A DNA stretch of 6,571 nt, taken from NCBI GenBank assembly GCA_002469305.1, contig DKEY01000004.1:599-7169 (forward strand), written 5' to 3'. Of the stretch, positions 1 through 6,149 are shown piece after piece. The stretch is from Sulfurospirillum sp. UBA6810. Its GTDB lineage: Bacteria > Campylobacterota > Campylobacteria > Campylobacterales > Sulfurospirillaceae. The notes under the pieces are model-generated. The model searched no databases. It was not told the DNA's origin and saw only the letters and a list, made by a program, of their open reading frames with translations. The translations under genes and the position numbers were made by a program. Every line of letters begins with the position of its first letter. Position 1 is the stretch's first letter.

Positions 1-1270
1 CTAAAACCCAAAATGGTGCTTCTCTCACACCGCCATCAGTTACTTTATAACTCTTTCGAAGTTTGTTAAGCATCCCTTGTTGCACATCTAGGGCTACTTT
101 GTTTGCTGAGATGATTTTTTCACGATTAAAAACATTTAAAAATGTCTGCTTAGAGAAAAAATCCATCTCTTCTATGTCAGATTTGTTTTCTAATTCTGCT
201 ATATTTTTGGATCTATTTGAACGAGCAGGAGAGAGAAAGTACGTCTCCAAACCCTTATGCGAAAGATACTGACTTTTAAGAGGAGCTGCATTTGCATGGA
301 TGGAGATGAACATGTCTGCATTTTTATCATTTGCTAGTTTTGTTCTATCACGAAGTTGAATAAACTTATCATTTTTTCTTGTATAGTGTACTGTATAACC
401 TCTTTTTGCGAGTTCTTTGCCAGTCTCAAGTGCGATTTTTAAAACTGCTTTTTTCTCTACATAGTTCTTATATCCAACAGCACCTCCATCGCGTCCACCA
501 TGTCCTGCATCTATAACAATAACTTTTTTTAAAAATCTTTTTTTATCAAAAGAGTTCGTTACTTTTGCAACACTTGTATTTTTTTTAGGATTGAACTCTT
601 TATAAAAAATAGAGAGTTGCTTATTATCTATATTTTTACGTGATTTATCAGCTTGTTCTCTTTGTAGTACTATTCTTATTGTATTTTTATCGTATTGGGC
701 AATTCTTAAATCACTTAAATCTTTTGGAGTTTTTATATCATAACTTTTTGTCAAAATCCCTTTGACATCATATACTTCTCTAAAAGCTTTTTTTGATTTG
801 AGTTGAAAGTATTTTACATCACTTGATTTGAGATTTTTGTCAAACTCTAAAGAAAACATACCATCTTCAAAAGCGATATTTTCTAAAATAGGTAAAGAGT
901 AAGATGGGAGAACTTCTACTTTTTCTTCTTTTTTAGGTGGTTTTTCTTTTACTTTGGTAGTTGTTACTTTTTTTATCTCTTTTTTTTCCAAAGTAGCCAA
1001 CTCTTTTTCATAGTGAGTTGCTTCAAGGTCTAACTCTTTTGAACTTTTTATAAGTCTTTTTAAAACTTCTGTTTTAAGCTTATTGTCATTGGTGACAATG
1101 GAGTGAATGTAGATGCTTTTGAGAGCATGATACACCCTCAAAAGTTCATCTTTTGATGAAGTCACAATCTTTTTATCATATGATTGCAACTCATCCATAT
1201 AATTTGTAGCTCCAAAAAGAACGCTACATGTAAGAAAAATTAAAAATAGAGATTTAGCTATCTTCGCCAT
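1..1270 (-). CDS. amiA: N-acetylmuramoyl-L-alanine amidase (Amidase_3 family), 5' part, C-terminus off the window
   Basis: Periplasmic zinc amidase that cleaves the bond between N-acetylmuramic acid and L-Ala in peptidoglycan; relatives act in daughter-cell separation. About 423 codons are open to the left edge. Residues 1-21 look like a signal peptide (MAKIAK, then a hydrophobic run ending VLFGA). Residues about 80-118 are Lys/Glu-rich, likely a linker or short coiled coil. Residues about 125-225 are predicted beta-rich and AMIN-like, a domain that targets amidases to the septum. The catalytic domain starts near 248 with the zinc ligands visible: H257 in DAGHGG, E272 in YVEKKAV and H325 in FISIHANA. 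The C-terminal catalytic Glu lies beyond the edge. ATG at 1270 is the only upstream choice because an in-frame TAA sits directly before it, and later ATGs would lose the signal peptide. It overlaps the upstream gene by 17 nt and lacks a clear Shine-Dalgarno, suggesting coupled translation. The symbol follows the C. jejuni gene at the syntenic position, from memory. Confidence 0.93.
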   Translation of the reverse strand, partial: MAKIAKSLFLIFLTCSVLFGATNYMDELQSYDKKIVTSSKDELLRVYHALKSIYIHSIVTNDNKLKTEVLKRLIKSSKELDLEATHYEKELATLEKKEIKKVTTTKVKEKPPKKEEKVEVLPSYSLPILENIAFEDGMFSLEFDKNLKSSDVKYFQLKSKKAFREVYDVKGILTKSYDIKTPKDLSDLRIAQYDKNTIRIVLQREQADKSRKNIDNKQLSIFYKEFNPKKNTSVAKVTNSFDKKRFLKKVIVIDAGHGGRDGGAVGYKNYVEKKAVLKIALETGKELAKRGYTVHYTRKNDKFIQLRDRTKLANDKNADMFISIHANAAPLKSQYLSHKGLETYFLSPARSNRSKNIAELENKSDIEEMDFFSKQTFLNVFNREKIISANKVALDVQQGMLNKLRKSYKVTDGGVREAPFWVL

Positions 1271-2351
1271 TTACCAACTTATTGATTAATTCCTTTACGC
1301 TAATTATCTCTTGTAGTTTATAGCCATTTGAGCCTGTAAAAAACAGCCCCGTCTCTTTTTTTCCAAAGTATGCATCGCTTAGTCTATCAGCTATACAGTA
1401 TCCTACTGCTTTCGCCTCTTGTCCTCTATGACATGGTGCAACACAGTTACTTATACATCTTATAGCTGGCCCTTCTTTTTTATCAACCAATTCTATCAGA
1501 TTTGTTCTCACACCACGAGCAGGATAACCAACTGGTGATTTTAAAAGTTTTATATCTTCTTCTTTTGCATCAAGTAAAATTTCTTTAAATTCAGGCGCAG
1601 CATCACACTCATGTGTACCGATAAAACGTGTACCCATCTGCACCCCATCTGCACCAAGAGCCATGAGCTTTTGTATATCTTCTTTATCCCAAACACCACC
1701 AGCTGCAATAAGAGGAAAATCACCCCAAGCTTTTATCTCTTCTTTAATAGGACCGATAAGATTTTCTAGTTGATACTCTTCTTGTGCGCACTGTTCGTAT
1801 GTAAATCCTTGATGTCCTCCACTAAGCGGACCCTCAACAACGATAGCATCAGGCAATCTGTCATATCTTTGCTTCCAACGTTTACAGATAATCTTTAAAG
1901 CTTTTGCAGAAGAGACGATAGGCACAAGAGCTACATCAGGATAGCCTTCAGTAAATTCAGGCATATTTGTAGGAAGCCCAGCCCCTGTTATGATGATATC
2001 AACACCAGCTTCACAAGCATCTTTTACCACTCTGCCATAGTCATTGATAGCATAGAGGATATTTACTCCCACAGGTTTGTTTTCACATATCTTTCTTGTG
2101 TTTTTTACTATTGCTTTCAATCCCTCTGATGAGTAAAAGTTTTGTGCATCAAATGGACGAGAATTTATATCTTTTTTACTGTGCTTGTTGTTCTCATAAT
2201 ATCCTGTACCAACAGCACTTATAACACCAAGACCGCCTTCTTTACTAACAGTTCCAGCTAGTTTATCCCAACTAATCCCTAGTCCCATACCGCCTTGAAC
2301 GATAGGGTGTTCAATCGTGTGTTTTCCGATCTTTAGTGATTTAAATGACAT
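1254..2351 (-). CDS. Nitronate monooxygenase / 2-nitropropane dioxygenase-family FMN protein
   Basis: A 365-residue TIM-barrel flavoprotein of the NPD/NMO family, whose members oxidise alkyl nitronates using FMN; FabK-type enoyl-ACP reductases share the fold. Visible motifs are the N-terminal PIVQGGMG (17-24), GVNILYA (95-101), IITGAGLP (120-127), EGPLSGGHQGF (173-183), IAAGGVWD (215-222) and GADGVQMGTRFIGT (233-246). The last is the FMN phosphate-binding region. H180 sits where the family's proposed catalytic His lies. The tail carries four closely spaced cysteines (C299, C303, C307, C319), which could bind metal or form disulfides. Its start overlaps the tyrS stop as TAATG, with an AAAGG Shine-Dalgarno inside tyrS, so translation is probably coupled. 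The true substrate is unknown; many family members are not proven nitronate oxidases, and an enoyl reductase role cannot be excluded. Confidence 0.88.
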   Translation of the reverse strand: MSFKSLKIGKHTIEHPIVQGGMGLGISWDKLAGTVSKEGGLGVISAVGTGYYENNKHSKKDINSRPFDAQNFYSSEGLKAIVKNTRKICENKPVGVNILYAINDYGRVVKDACEAGVDIIITGAGLPTNMPEFTEGYPDVALVPIVSSAKALKIICKRWKQRYDRLPDAIVVEGPLSGGHQGFTYEQCAQEEYQLENLIGPIKEEIKAWGDFPLIAAGGVWDKEDIQKLMALGADGVQMGTRFIGTHECDAAPEFKEILLDAKEEDIKLLKSPVGYPARGVRTNLIELVDKKEGPAIRCISNCVAPCHRGQEAKAVGYCIADRLSDAYFGKKETGLFFTGSNGYKLQEIISVKELINKLVNGEDS

Positions 2352-3550
2352 TATATTACCTTTAGTTTAGCAAACTTTCTTTTTCCTACTTGAAGTATAT
2401 ACTCACCTTTTCCTAGTTGTAACTGTTCGTCACTTACTTTTTCTTGGTCTATTTTAACGCCACCTTGCTTGATATCACGTCTTGCTTGTGAAGTTGAAGC
2501 AATCATCTTACAATCGACAAGTGCCTTTGCTATCCAAATTTCACCCTCACATGTAAACTCTTCCATATCTGTTGGAAGTTCATTGTTTTTGTGTACATTG
2601 TTAAACTCTTCACGTGCTCTGAGTGCTTCTTCTTCATTGTGATATCTTGTAATTATCTCTGAAGCCAACATCTCTTTTGCAACTTTTGGGTGTACATTTC
2701 CATTTGCTACATCATTTTTGAGTGCTGCTATCTCTTCAAGAGTTTTTGAACTAAGCAGTTCATAATATCTCCACATAAGCTCATCTGAAATGCTTAAAAT
2801 TTTTCCAAACATATCGCTTGGCGTATCTGTAACACCCACGTAATTACCTAAAGATTTACTCATCTTATTTACACCATCAAGTCCCTCTAAAAGAGGCATC
2901 ATCACAACAGCTTGTTCTTTTCCTACATTGTAACTTCTTTGAAGATGTCTTCCCATGAGTAAGTTAAACTTTTGGTCAGTTCCACCCATCTCGATATCAC
3001 AGTTCATCGCAACACTGTCATAGCCTTGTAGCAATGGATATAAAAACTCACTGATAGAGATTGGAGTTTGAGACTTATATCTTTTTTCAAAATCTTCACG
3101 CTCTAGCATACGAGCTACATTGAAAGTTGTTGTAAGTTCTACGAGTCCAGCTGCTCCGAGTTTCTCAATCCACTCTGAGTTAAACATAACGACTGTTTTT
3201 TCTGGATCGAGCACTTTAAAAACTTGTTCTTTATAGCTTTGAGCATTTGCTAAAACTGTTTCTCTATCTAATTTTTTTCTTGTTTCATTTTTCCCTGTTG
3301 GATCACCTATCATTCCAGTAAAATCACCTATCAAAAACTGAACTGTTGCTCCAAATTTTTGGAAAATAGCCATTTTTTGCAATAATACTGTATGTCCTAA
3401 GTGTAAATCTGGTGCAGTTGGGTCAAATCCTGCTTTAACGTAGTATGTTTCACCTTTTTCAAAATAGTTTTTCAAAAGTGTTTCAATTCTTGGTATGTCT
3501 ATTATTTCAGCGACACCACGTTTAATCTCATTTAACGCCTGTTGAATCAT
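2351..3550 (-). CDS. tyrS: Tyrosyl-tRNA synthetase
   Basis: Class I cytosolic aminoacyl-tRNA synthetase that activates tyrosine with ATP and transfers it to tRNA-Tyr. At 399 residues it matches the bacterial TyrRS subgroup often called type 2 or TyrZ-like. The HIGH-type motif is HLGH (50-53), in the context DPTAPDLHLGH. The second ATP motif is KMSKS (229-233), in NKMSKSLGN. The tyrosine/tRNA region includes QGYDS (175-179) and MGGTDQKFN (188-196). An S4 RNA-binding domain follows at about 338-399 (SQARRDIKQGG), which contacts the tRNA. The ATG at 3550 is preceded by AAGGAAA 7-9 nt upstream, and the gene starts 19 nt after spoT. Nothing is truncated. Its place behind spoT links tRNA charging to the alarmone enzyme only by neighbourhood; no T-box or other tyrosine sensor is visible before it. 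Confidence 0.98.
   Translation of the reverse strand: MIQQALNEIKRGVAEIIDIPRIETLLKNYFEKGETYYVKAGFDPTAPDLHLGHTVLLQKMAIFQKFGATVQFLIGDFTGMIGDPTGKNETRKKLDRETVLANAQSYKEQVFKVLDPEKTVVMFNSEWIEKLGAAGLVELTTTFNVARMLEREDFEKRYKSQTPISISEFLYPLLQGYDSVAMNCDIEMGGTDQKFNLLMGRHLQRSYNVGKEQAVVMMPLLEGLDGVNKMSKSLGNYVGVTDTPSDMFGKILSISDELMWRYYELLSSKTLEEIAALKNDVANGNVHPKVAKEMLASEIITRYHNEEEALRAREEFNNVHKNNELPTDMEEFTCEGEIWIAKALVDCKMIASTSQARRDIKQGGVKIDQEKVSDEQLQLGKGEYILQVGKRKFAKLKVI
2359..2363 (-). promoter_or_regulatory. Ribosome-binding site of the NPD-family gene inside tyrS
   Basis: On the minus strand AAAGG lies 7 nt before the ATG at 2351, within the last tyrS codons. The tyrS TAA and this ATG share one base (TAATG), a common layout for reinitiation by ribosomes that have just terminated. 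Confidence 0.6.
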
Positions 3551-3557
3551 TCCTAGC

Positions 3558-3564
3558 TTTCCTT
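3558..3564 (-). promoter_or_regulatory. Ribosome-binding site of tyrS in the spoT-tyrS gap
   Basis: The 19-nt gap reads AAGGAAA then GCTAGGA directly before the ATG on the minus strand. The AAGGA core sits about 9 nt from the start and is the likely Shine-Dalgarno. The second AGGA touches the ATG and is too close to serve. The gap has no room for a promoter or terminator, which supports cotranscription with spoT. Confidence 0.6.
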
Positions 3565-3569
3565 AAATA

Positions 3570-5723
3570 TTATTTTTTATATACATCATTTACAGAAACA
3601 AACTCGATAACTCTATATCTAGATTTTAACTTGTCTCTTGCAGAATTCATATCTTTATCTGGTAATTCTATAATCATCTCAAAATAATCAGCATGTCCCT
3701 CTTCTGATTTTCCAAGTTCTATCGTTATCAGGTTGACTTGCATTTTAGCCAAATATTGTAAAAATGTGGCTAAAGAGCCTCTTTTGTTTTCCAAGCTCAC
3801 TATCAATTTAAAGCGGTCAGGTGCTTCTTTTGTCCATTTGACAAAAACCATTTGTTCTTTTTGCTCCATCAAAGTAGCAGCACGTTCACAAAATTTATGA
3901 TGCACTGTTACATCATTGCCTTTTTTAAAGCCAAGGATATCATCACCTCTTTTTGGATGACAACAGTAGTCAAAAAGAACATTTGAGATATTTTGATGTG
4001 AATAGATAACTATGTTATCAAACTTCTGTTTTTTTATCTTATATCTATCAATCTTAAGAAGAGGAAAAAGTACTTTATCACTCATCGGGTACTTTTTAAG
4101 AGCATTGACTACATCTTGCAGATAGATTGAGTCTATGGCCGTTTTATATACTTTCGCATCTAAATTCTCTTTTTTAAGCCATCTTAAAAGCTTTTGTTCT
4201 CTTACGTTAAAAACAGAAACAAGTATATCGATAGCTATTTTATGATTTATCTCTTTTATTTTTGCTCTACAATTACTTGCTATTGCATTTCTTGCTTTTC
4301 CTGTTTTTACGCTATTGACCCAACTACATCTGTACTTTGGTTCCCCTGAAGTGATAATTCTTATGATGTCACCATTTTTCAGCTCAGTTAGTAGAGGAAC
4401 TTTTTGCTTGTTGACAAATGCTTCTTTTGCATATATCCCAACTTCTGTATGCACTTCATATGCAAAATCAAGTACAGTAGCACCTCGTGGAAGGGTAAAG
4501 ATATCTCCTTTTGGAGAAAAAACTGCTATGTCTTCACTATAAAGATTGTCTTTTGCTATCTCATAAAACTCTTCTATGTTTTCTATCTCATCATTCTGAC
4601 TTTTAAGGTCATTGAGCCACTCTAGTTTTGGGTTGAGCCCACCTGATTTATATTTCCAGTGTGCTGCGACTCCATACTCTGCAGTTTTGTGCATATCAAA
4701 AGTTCTAATTTGTGATTCTATAATGTACTTGTTGTCAAAAACAGTCGTATGGATAGTTTGATAGCCATTCTCTTTTGGTATCGCAATATAATCTTTAAAT
4801 CTTGAGATAAGAGGATTAAAATTTTGGTGGATAATACCAAGAGCACGATAACAGTCTATCGGTTTTTGTACGATTATTCTAATTGCAAGTAAGTCCAAAA
4901 TCTCTTCGATAGAGATACCTTTTCTTTGCATCTTCAGATATATTGAGTAGTAGTGTTTTACCCTTTTTTCAATCTCAAAATCATTTTCACTAAAACCATC
5001 TTTAAGCATCAAATTTTTAGTTTTTGAGATAAAGTGATTTAATCTTAGTTGGAGTTGTTGCTTGTGATCATTGATATAATCATCAATTTTTTTGTATTCT
5101 CCTGGCAAGATATAACAAAAACTCAAATCTTCTAAATAATTTTTAATAGAAGAGATACCAAGTCTATGAGCGATCGGTGCATACACAACCATAGTCTCTT
5201 CACTGATTCTTTTTTGTTTTGCAGGAGCAAGAGCACTCAATGTCAGCATATTATGCAGTCTATCACACAACTTTATGACTAAAACTCTCACATCACTGAT
5301 AGAGGCTAAAAGCATTTTTCTAAAGGTGAGTGCTGAAGAGATTAGTTTTTCATTTGAAGTAGAGGGAACAAGTTCTACATCACGGATTTCCATGATTTTT
5401 GTAAGTCCCTCAACAAGTGTTGCAACTTCTGGATTAAACTCTTTTGTGACATCTTCTATGTTGCAGCAAGTATCTTCAACAACATCATGAAGCAAGCCAG
5501 CAACTACCATATCTTCATCACCACCAAGGTGAGCAACGATAGTAGAAACTAAGATAGGATGAATAGCATATGCTTCACCACTTTTTCTTAGTTGCCCCTC
5601 ATGTTTTTTAAGAGTAAATTCTATCGCCTTTGTTACTGCTGGAGTATCTATATATGAATTTAGCAGAACAATAGAGCAATCTACATCTTTGCATGATTTT
5701 AACTGCTCAATTATTGCTTCCAC
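3570..5723 (-). CDS. spoT: Bifunctional (p)ppGpp synthetase/hydrolase, long RSH protein
   Basis: Cytosolic RelA/SpoT homologue of 717 residues that makes (p)ppGpp from ATP and GDP/GTP and also hydrolyses it. The HD hydrolase domain keeps the expected residues: R46, H55, H79-D80, E83-D84 and the DRLHN box at 154-158. The synthetase domain has D277 (DLLAIR), RFKD (308-311), NGYQTIHT (319-326), E336 in ESQIRT and EYGVAAHW (349-356). RFKD is the motif of bifunctional enzymes, whereas synthetase-only RelA has ExDD. A TGS domain spans about 397-458, a helical region about 460-570, a zinc-finger-like box uses C587, C588, H608 and C612, and an ACT domain runs about 636-717. All catalytic sites are intact. 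Campylobacterota usually carry one such long RSH, so this is probably the organism's main alarmone enzyme. The start is GTG; the gene lies 15 nt behind rpoZ, a linkage also found in E. coli. Confidence 0.97.
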   Translation of the reverse strand: MEAIIEQLKSCKDVDCSIVLLNSYIDTPAVTKAIEFTLKKHEGQLRKSGEAYAIHPILVSTIVAHLGGDEDMVVAGLLHDVVEDTCCNIEDVTKEFNPEVATLVEGLTKIMEIRDVELVPSTSNEKLISSALTFRKMLLASISDVRVLVIKLCDRLHNMLTLSALAPAKQKRISEETMVVYAPIAHRLGISSIKNYLEDLSFCYILPGEYKKIDDYINDHKQQLQLRLNHFISKTKNLMLKDGFSENDFEIEKRVKHYYSIYLKMQRKGISIEEILDLLAIRIIVQKPIDCYRALGIIHQNFNPLISRFKDYIAIPKENGYQTIHTTVFDNKYIIESQIRTFDMHKTAEYGVAAHWKYKSGGLNPKLEWLNDLKSQNDEIENIEEFYEIAKDNLYSEDIAVFSPKGDIFTLPRGATVLDFAYEVHTEVGIYAKEAFVNKQKVPLLTELKNGDIIRIITSGEPKYRCSWVNSVKTGKARNAIASNCRAKIKEINHKIAIDILVSVFNVREQKLLRWLKKENLDAKVYKTAIDSIYLQDVVNALKKYPMSDKVLFPLLKIDRYKIKKQKFDNIVIYSHQNISNVLFDYCCHPKRGDDILGFKKGNDVTVHHKFCERAATLMEQKEQMVFVKWTKEAPDRFKLIVSLENKRGSLATFLQYLAKMQVNLITIELGKSEEGHADYFEMIIELPDKDMNSARDKLKSRYRVIEFVSVNDVYKK

Positions 5724-5727
5724 TGAC

Positions 5728-5734
5728 TCTCCTT
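5728..5734 (-). promoter_or_regulatory. Strong Shine-Dalgarno fixing the GTG start of spoT
   Basis: The minus strand reads AAGGAGAGTCA then GTG GAA GCA. AAGGAG ends 5 nt before the GTG at 5723, and no ATG in the 15-nt gap after rpoZ could replace it. Another AAGGA immediately upstream overlaps the rpoZ stop region. This site decides the non-ATG start. Confidence 0.75.
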
Positions 5735-5738
5735 ATCC

Positions 5739-5954
5739 TTATTCAATTTCTGAGATTGAACCTAAAGTAACTTTACCTTCAGCTATCTCTAAAAGTGCGA
5801 TATCAGTTAGTTTGTCTTTTAATTTATCTGCCTTTACAAGTGGTTCAGCACCATTTGCCAATTGCTCAGCACGTTTTGATACAAGTAAAACTAGTCTATA
5901 TCTATCATTTCCTACAGCTGGTAATGCTTTTGCTGTTATCTCTTCTGTTCTCAT
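5739..5954 (-). CDS. rpoZ: RNA polymerase omega subunit
   Basis: Small non-catalytic subunit that helps fold and hold the beta' subunit in RNA polymerase; in E. coli it also forms part of a ppGpp-binding site with beta'. The 71-residue protein is short compared with the 91 residues of E. coli but normal for Campylobacterota. The family signature NDRYRLVLLVSKRAEQL is at 16-32, and the second conserved helix, DIALLEIAEGKV, is at 51-62. The ATG at 5954 follows AAGGA with a 6-nt gap, which fixes the start. It is the first gene after the repeat-bearing spacer and probably the first gene of the rpoZ-spoT-tyrS-NPD-amidase unit, although readthrough from pyrH is possible. Its place just before the ppGpp enzyme gene mirrors E. 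coli rpoZ-spoT. Confidence 0.96.
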   Translation of the reverse strand: MRTEEITAKALPAVGNDRYRLVLLVSKRAEQLANGAEPLVKADKLKDKLTDIALLEIAEGKVTLGSISEIE

Positions 5955-5971
5955 AATATTTCCTTTTTTAT

Positions 5972-6011
5972 TTTAATTTCTCGAAAAGATTGAGCAAAAG
6001 CCCAACCTTTT
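5972..6011 (-). repeat. Hairpin repeat copy A, 20 nt upstream of the rpoZ start
   Basis: This 40-nt sequence matches copy B (6055-6094) at 39 of 40 positions, with a period of 83 nt. The minus-strand RNA folds as arm AAAAGGUUGGGC, loop UUUU, arm GCUCAAUCUUUU (5984-6011): 12 bp with two G-U pairs. One more pair, G-C between 6012 and 5983, closes the base. After the stem the RNA reads CGAGAAAUUAAAAU, then the rpoZ ribosome-binding site. The stem ends in only four U, so it would be a weak intrinsic terminator; it could also be an attenuator or an RNA-processing or stability element. Confidence 0.75.
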
Positions 6012-6025
6012 CTCAGTCACTAAAG

Positions 6026-6055
6026 CTATGGTCTAAAGACCAAGAACTTTTTCAT
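6026..6055 (-). CDS. Possible 9-codon leader ORF, MKKFLVFRP
   Basis: The minus strand reads ATG AAA AAG TTC TTG GTC TTT AGA CCA TAG. A GGAG Shine-Dalgarno at 6063-6066 is spaced 7 nt from the ATG, which is good. The peptide ends Phe-Arg-Pro-stop; Pro before a stop is a slow termination context, and the E. coli TnaC leader also ends in Arg-Pro-stop. The stop lies 13 nt before the extended stem of hairpin A, so a ribosome paused there would reach close to the hairpin. Codons 5-9 also lie in a small inverted repeat (6029-6042, TGGTCT/AGACCA). A 9-codon ORF can arise by chance, and no homologue is recognised. Confidence 0.3.
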   Translation of the reverse strand: MKKFLVFRP

Positions 6056-6094
6056 TTAATTTCTCCAAAAGATTGAGCAAAAGCCCAACCTTTT
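6055..6094 (-). repeat. Hairpin repeat copy B, upstream of the possible leader ORF
   Basis: Second copy of the 40-nt repeat. The RNA stem-loop (6067-6094) has the same 12 pairs and UUUU loop as copy A. Its closing pair is C-G (6095 with 6066) where copy A has G-C, so pairing is preserved despite the base change. The G at 6066 that closes the stem is also the first G of the GGAG ribosome-binding site of the 9-codon ORF, so folding could partly mask that site. Confidence 0.75.
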
Positions 6095-6106
6095 GTTATA
6101 TTTCCT

Positions 6107-6142
6107 TATAAATAAAAGCTTACATGTAAGCTTTTATTTATA
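6107..6142. terminator. Perfect 36-bp palindrome just after pyrH, probable bidirectional terminator
   Basis: The two halves are exact reverse complements around a central CATG. In the transcript the core pairs GCUUA with UAAGC and is flanked by four A on the 5' side and UUUU-A-UUU on the 3' side, as in AT-rich intrinsic terminators. It begins 7 nt after the pyrH stop. The core has few G-C pairs, so termination may be partial. A perfect palindrome could equally be a protein-binding site. Confidence 0.5.
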
Positions 6143-6149
6143 CTTATCG

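Larger units (their letters stand above)
5955..6149. other. pyrH-rpoZ spacer carrying a palindrome, two hairpin repeats and a possible leader ORF
   Basis: This 195-nt stretch is the only real intergenic region in the window, and the neighbouring gaps are 15 to 19 nt or overlaps. Read in the direction of transcription it contains a perfect 36-bp palindrome, an AAGGAAATATAA string resembling the rpoZ ribosome-binding site but with no start codon, hairpin repeat B, a possible 9-codon ORF, hairpin repeat A, and finally the real rpoZ Shine-Dalgarno at 5961-5965. No convincing -35/-10 promoter pair was recognised. The density of structure suggests control of how much pyrH transcript continues into rpoZ-spoT. 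Confidence 0.7.

Noticed and set aside
63..272. Plus-strand open frame opposite the amidase
   Set aside because: It lies antisense to the conserved amidase catalytic domain, whose H325 is encoded just beyond it at 296-298. It has no recognisable motif and is a shadow frame.
1208..1270. Amidase as a lipoprotein, using C15
   Set aside because: The residues before Cys (FLT) do not fit a lipobox; a normal cleaved signal peptide ending near A21 fits better.
4315..5490. Three plus-strand open frames of 71-75 codons opposite spoT
   Set aside because: They are antisense to continuous, motif-rich spoT sequence and show no domain or plausible context.
5689..5976. Plus-strand 95-codon open frame opposite rpoZ
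   Set aside because: It is complementary to rpoZ, which carries the full omega signature; the Ser/Phe-rich translation looks like a shadow.
5972..6094. CRISPR array or insertion-sequence remnant
   Set aside because: There are only two repeats with a 43-nt spacer, each with a long internal stem, and no cas or transposase genes are nearby. A structured RNA leader fits better.
6137..6142. TATAAA as a -10 box for a promoter of the rpoZ unit
   Set aside because: It falls inside the perfect palindrome, with no recognisable -35 or extended -10 context. AT-rich sequence makes such hexamers common. TATAAC at 6095-6100 was dropped for the same reason.
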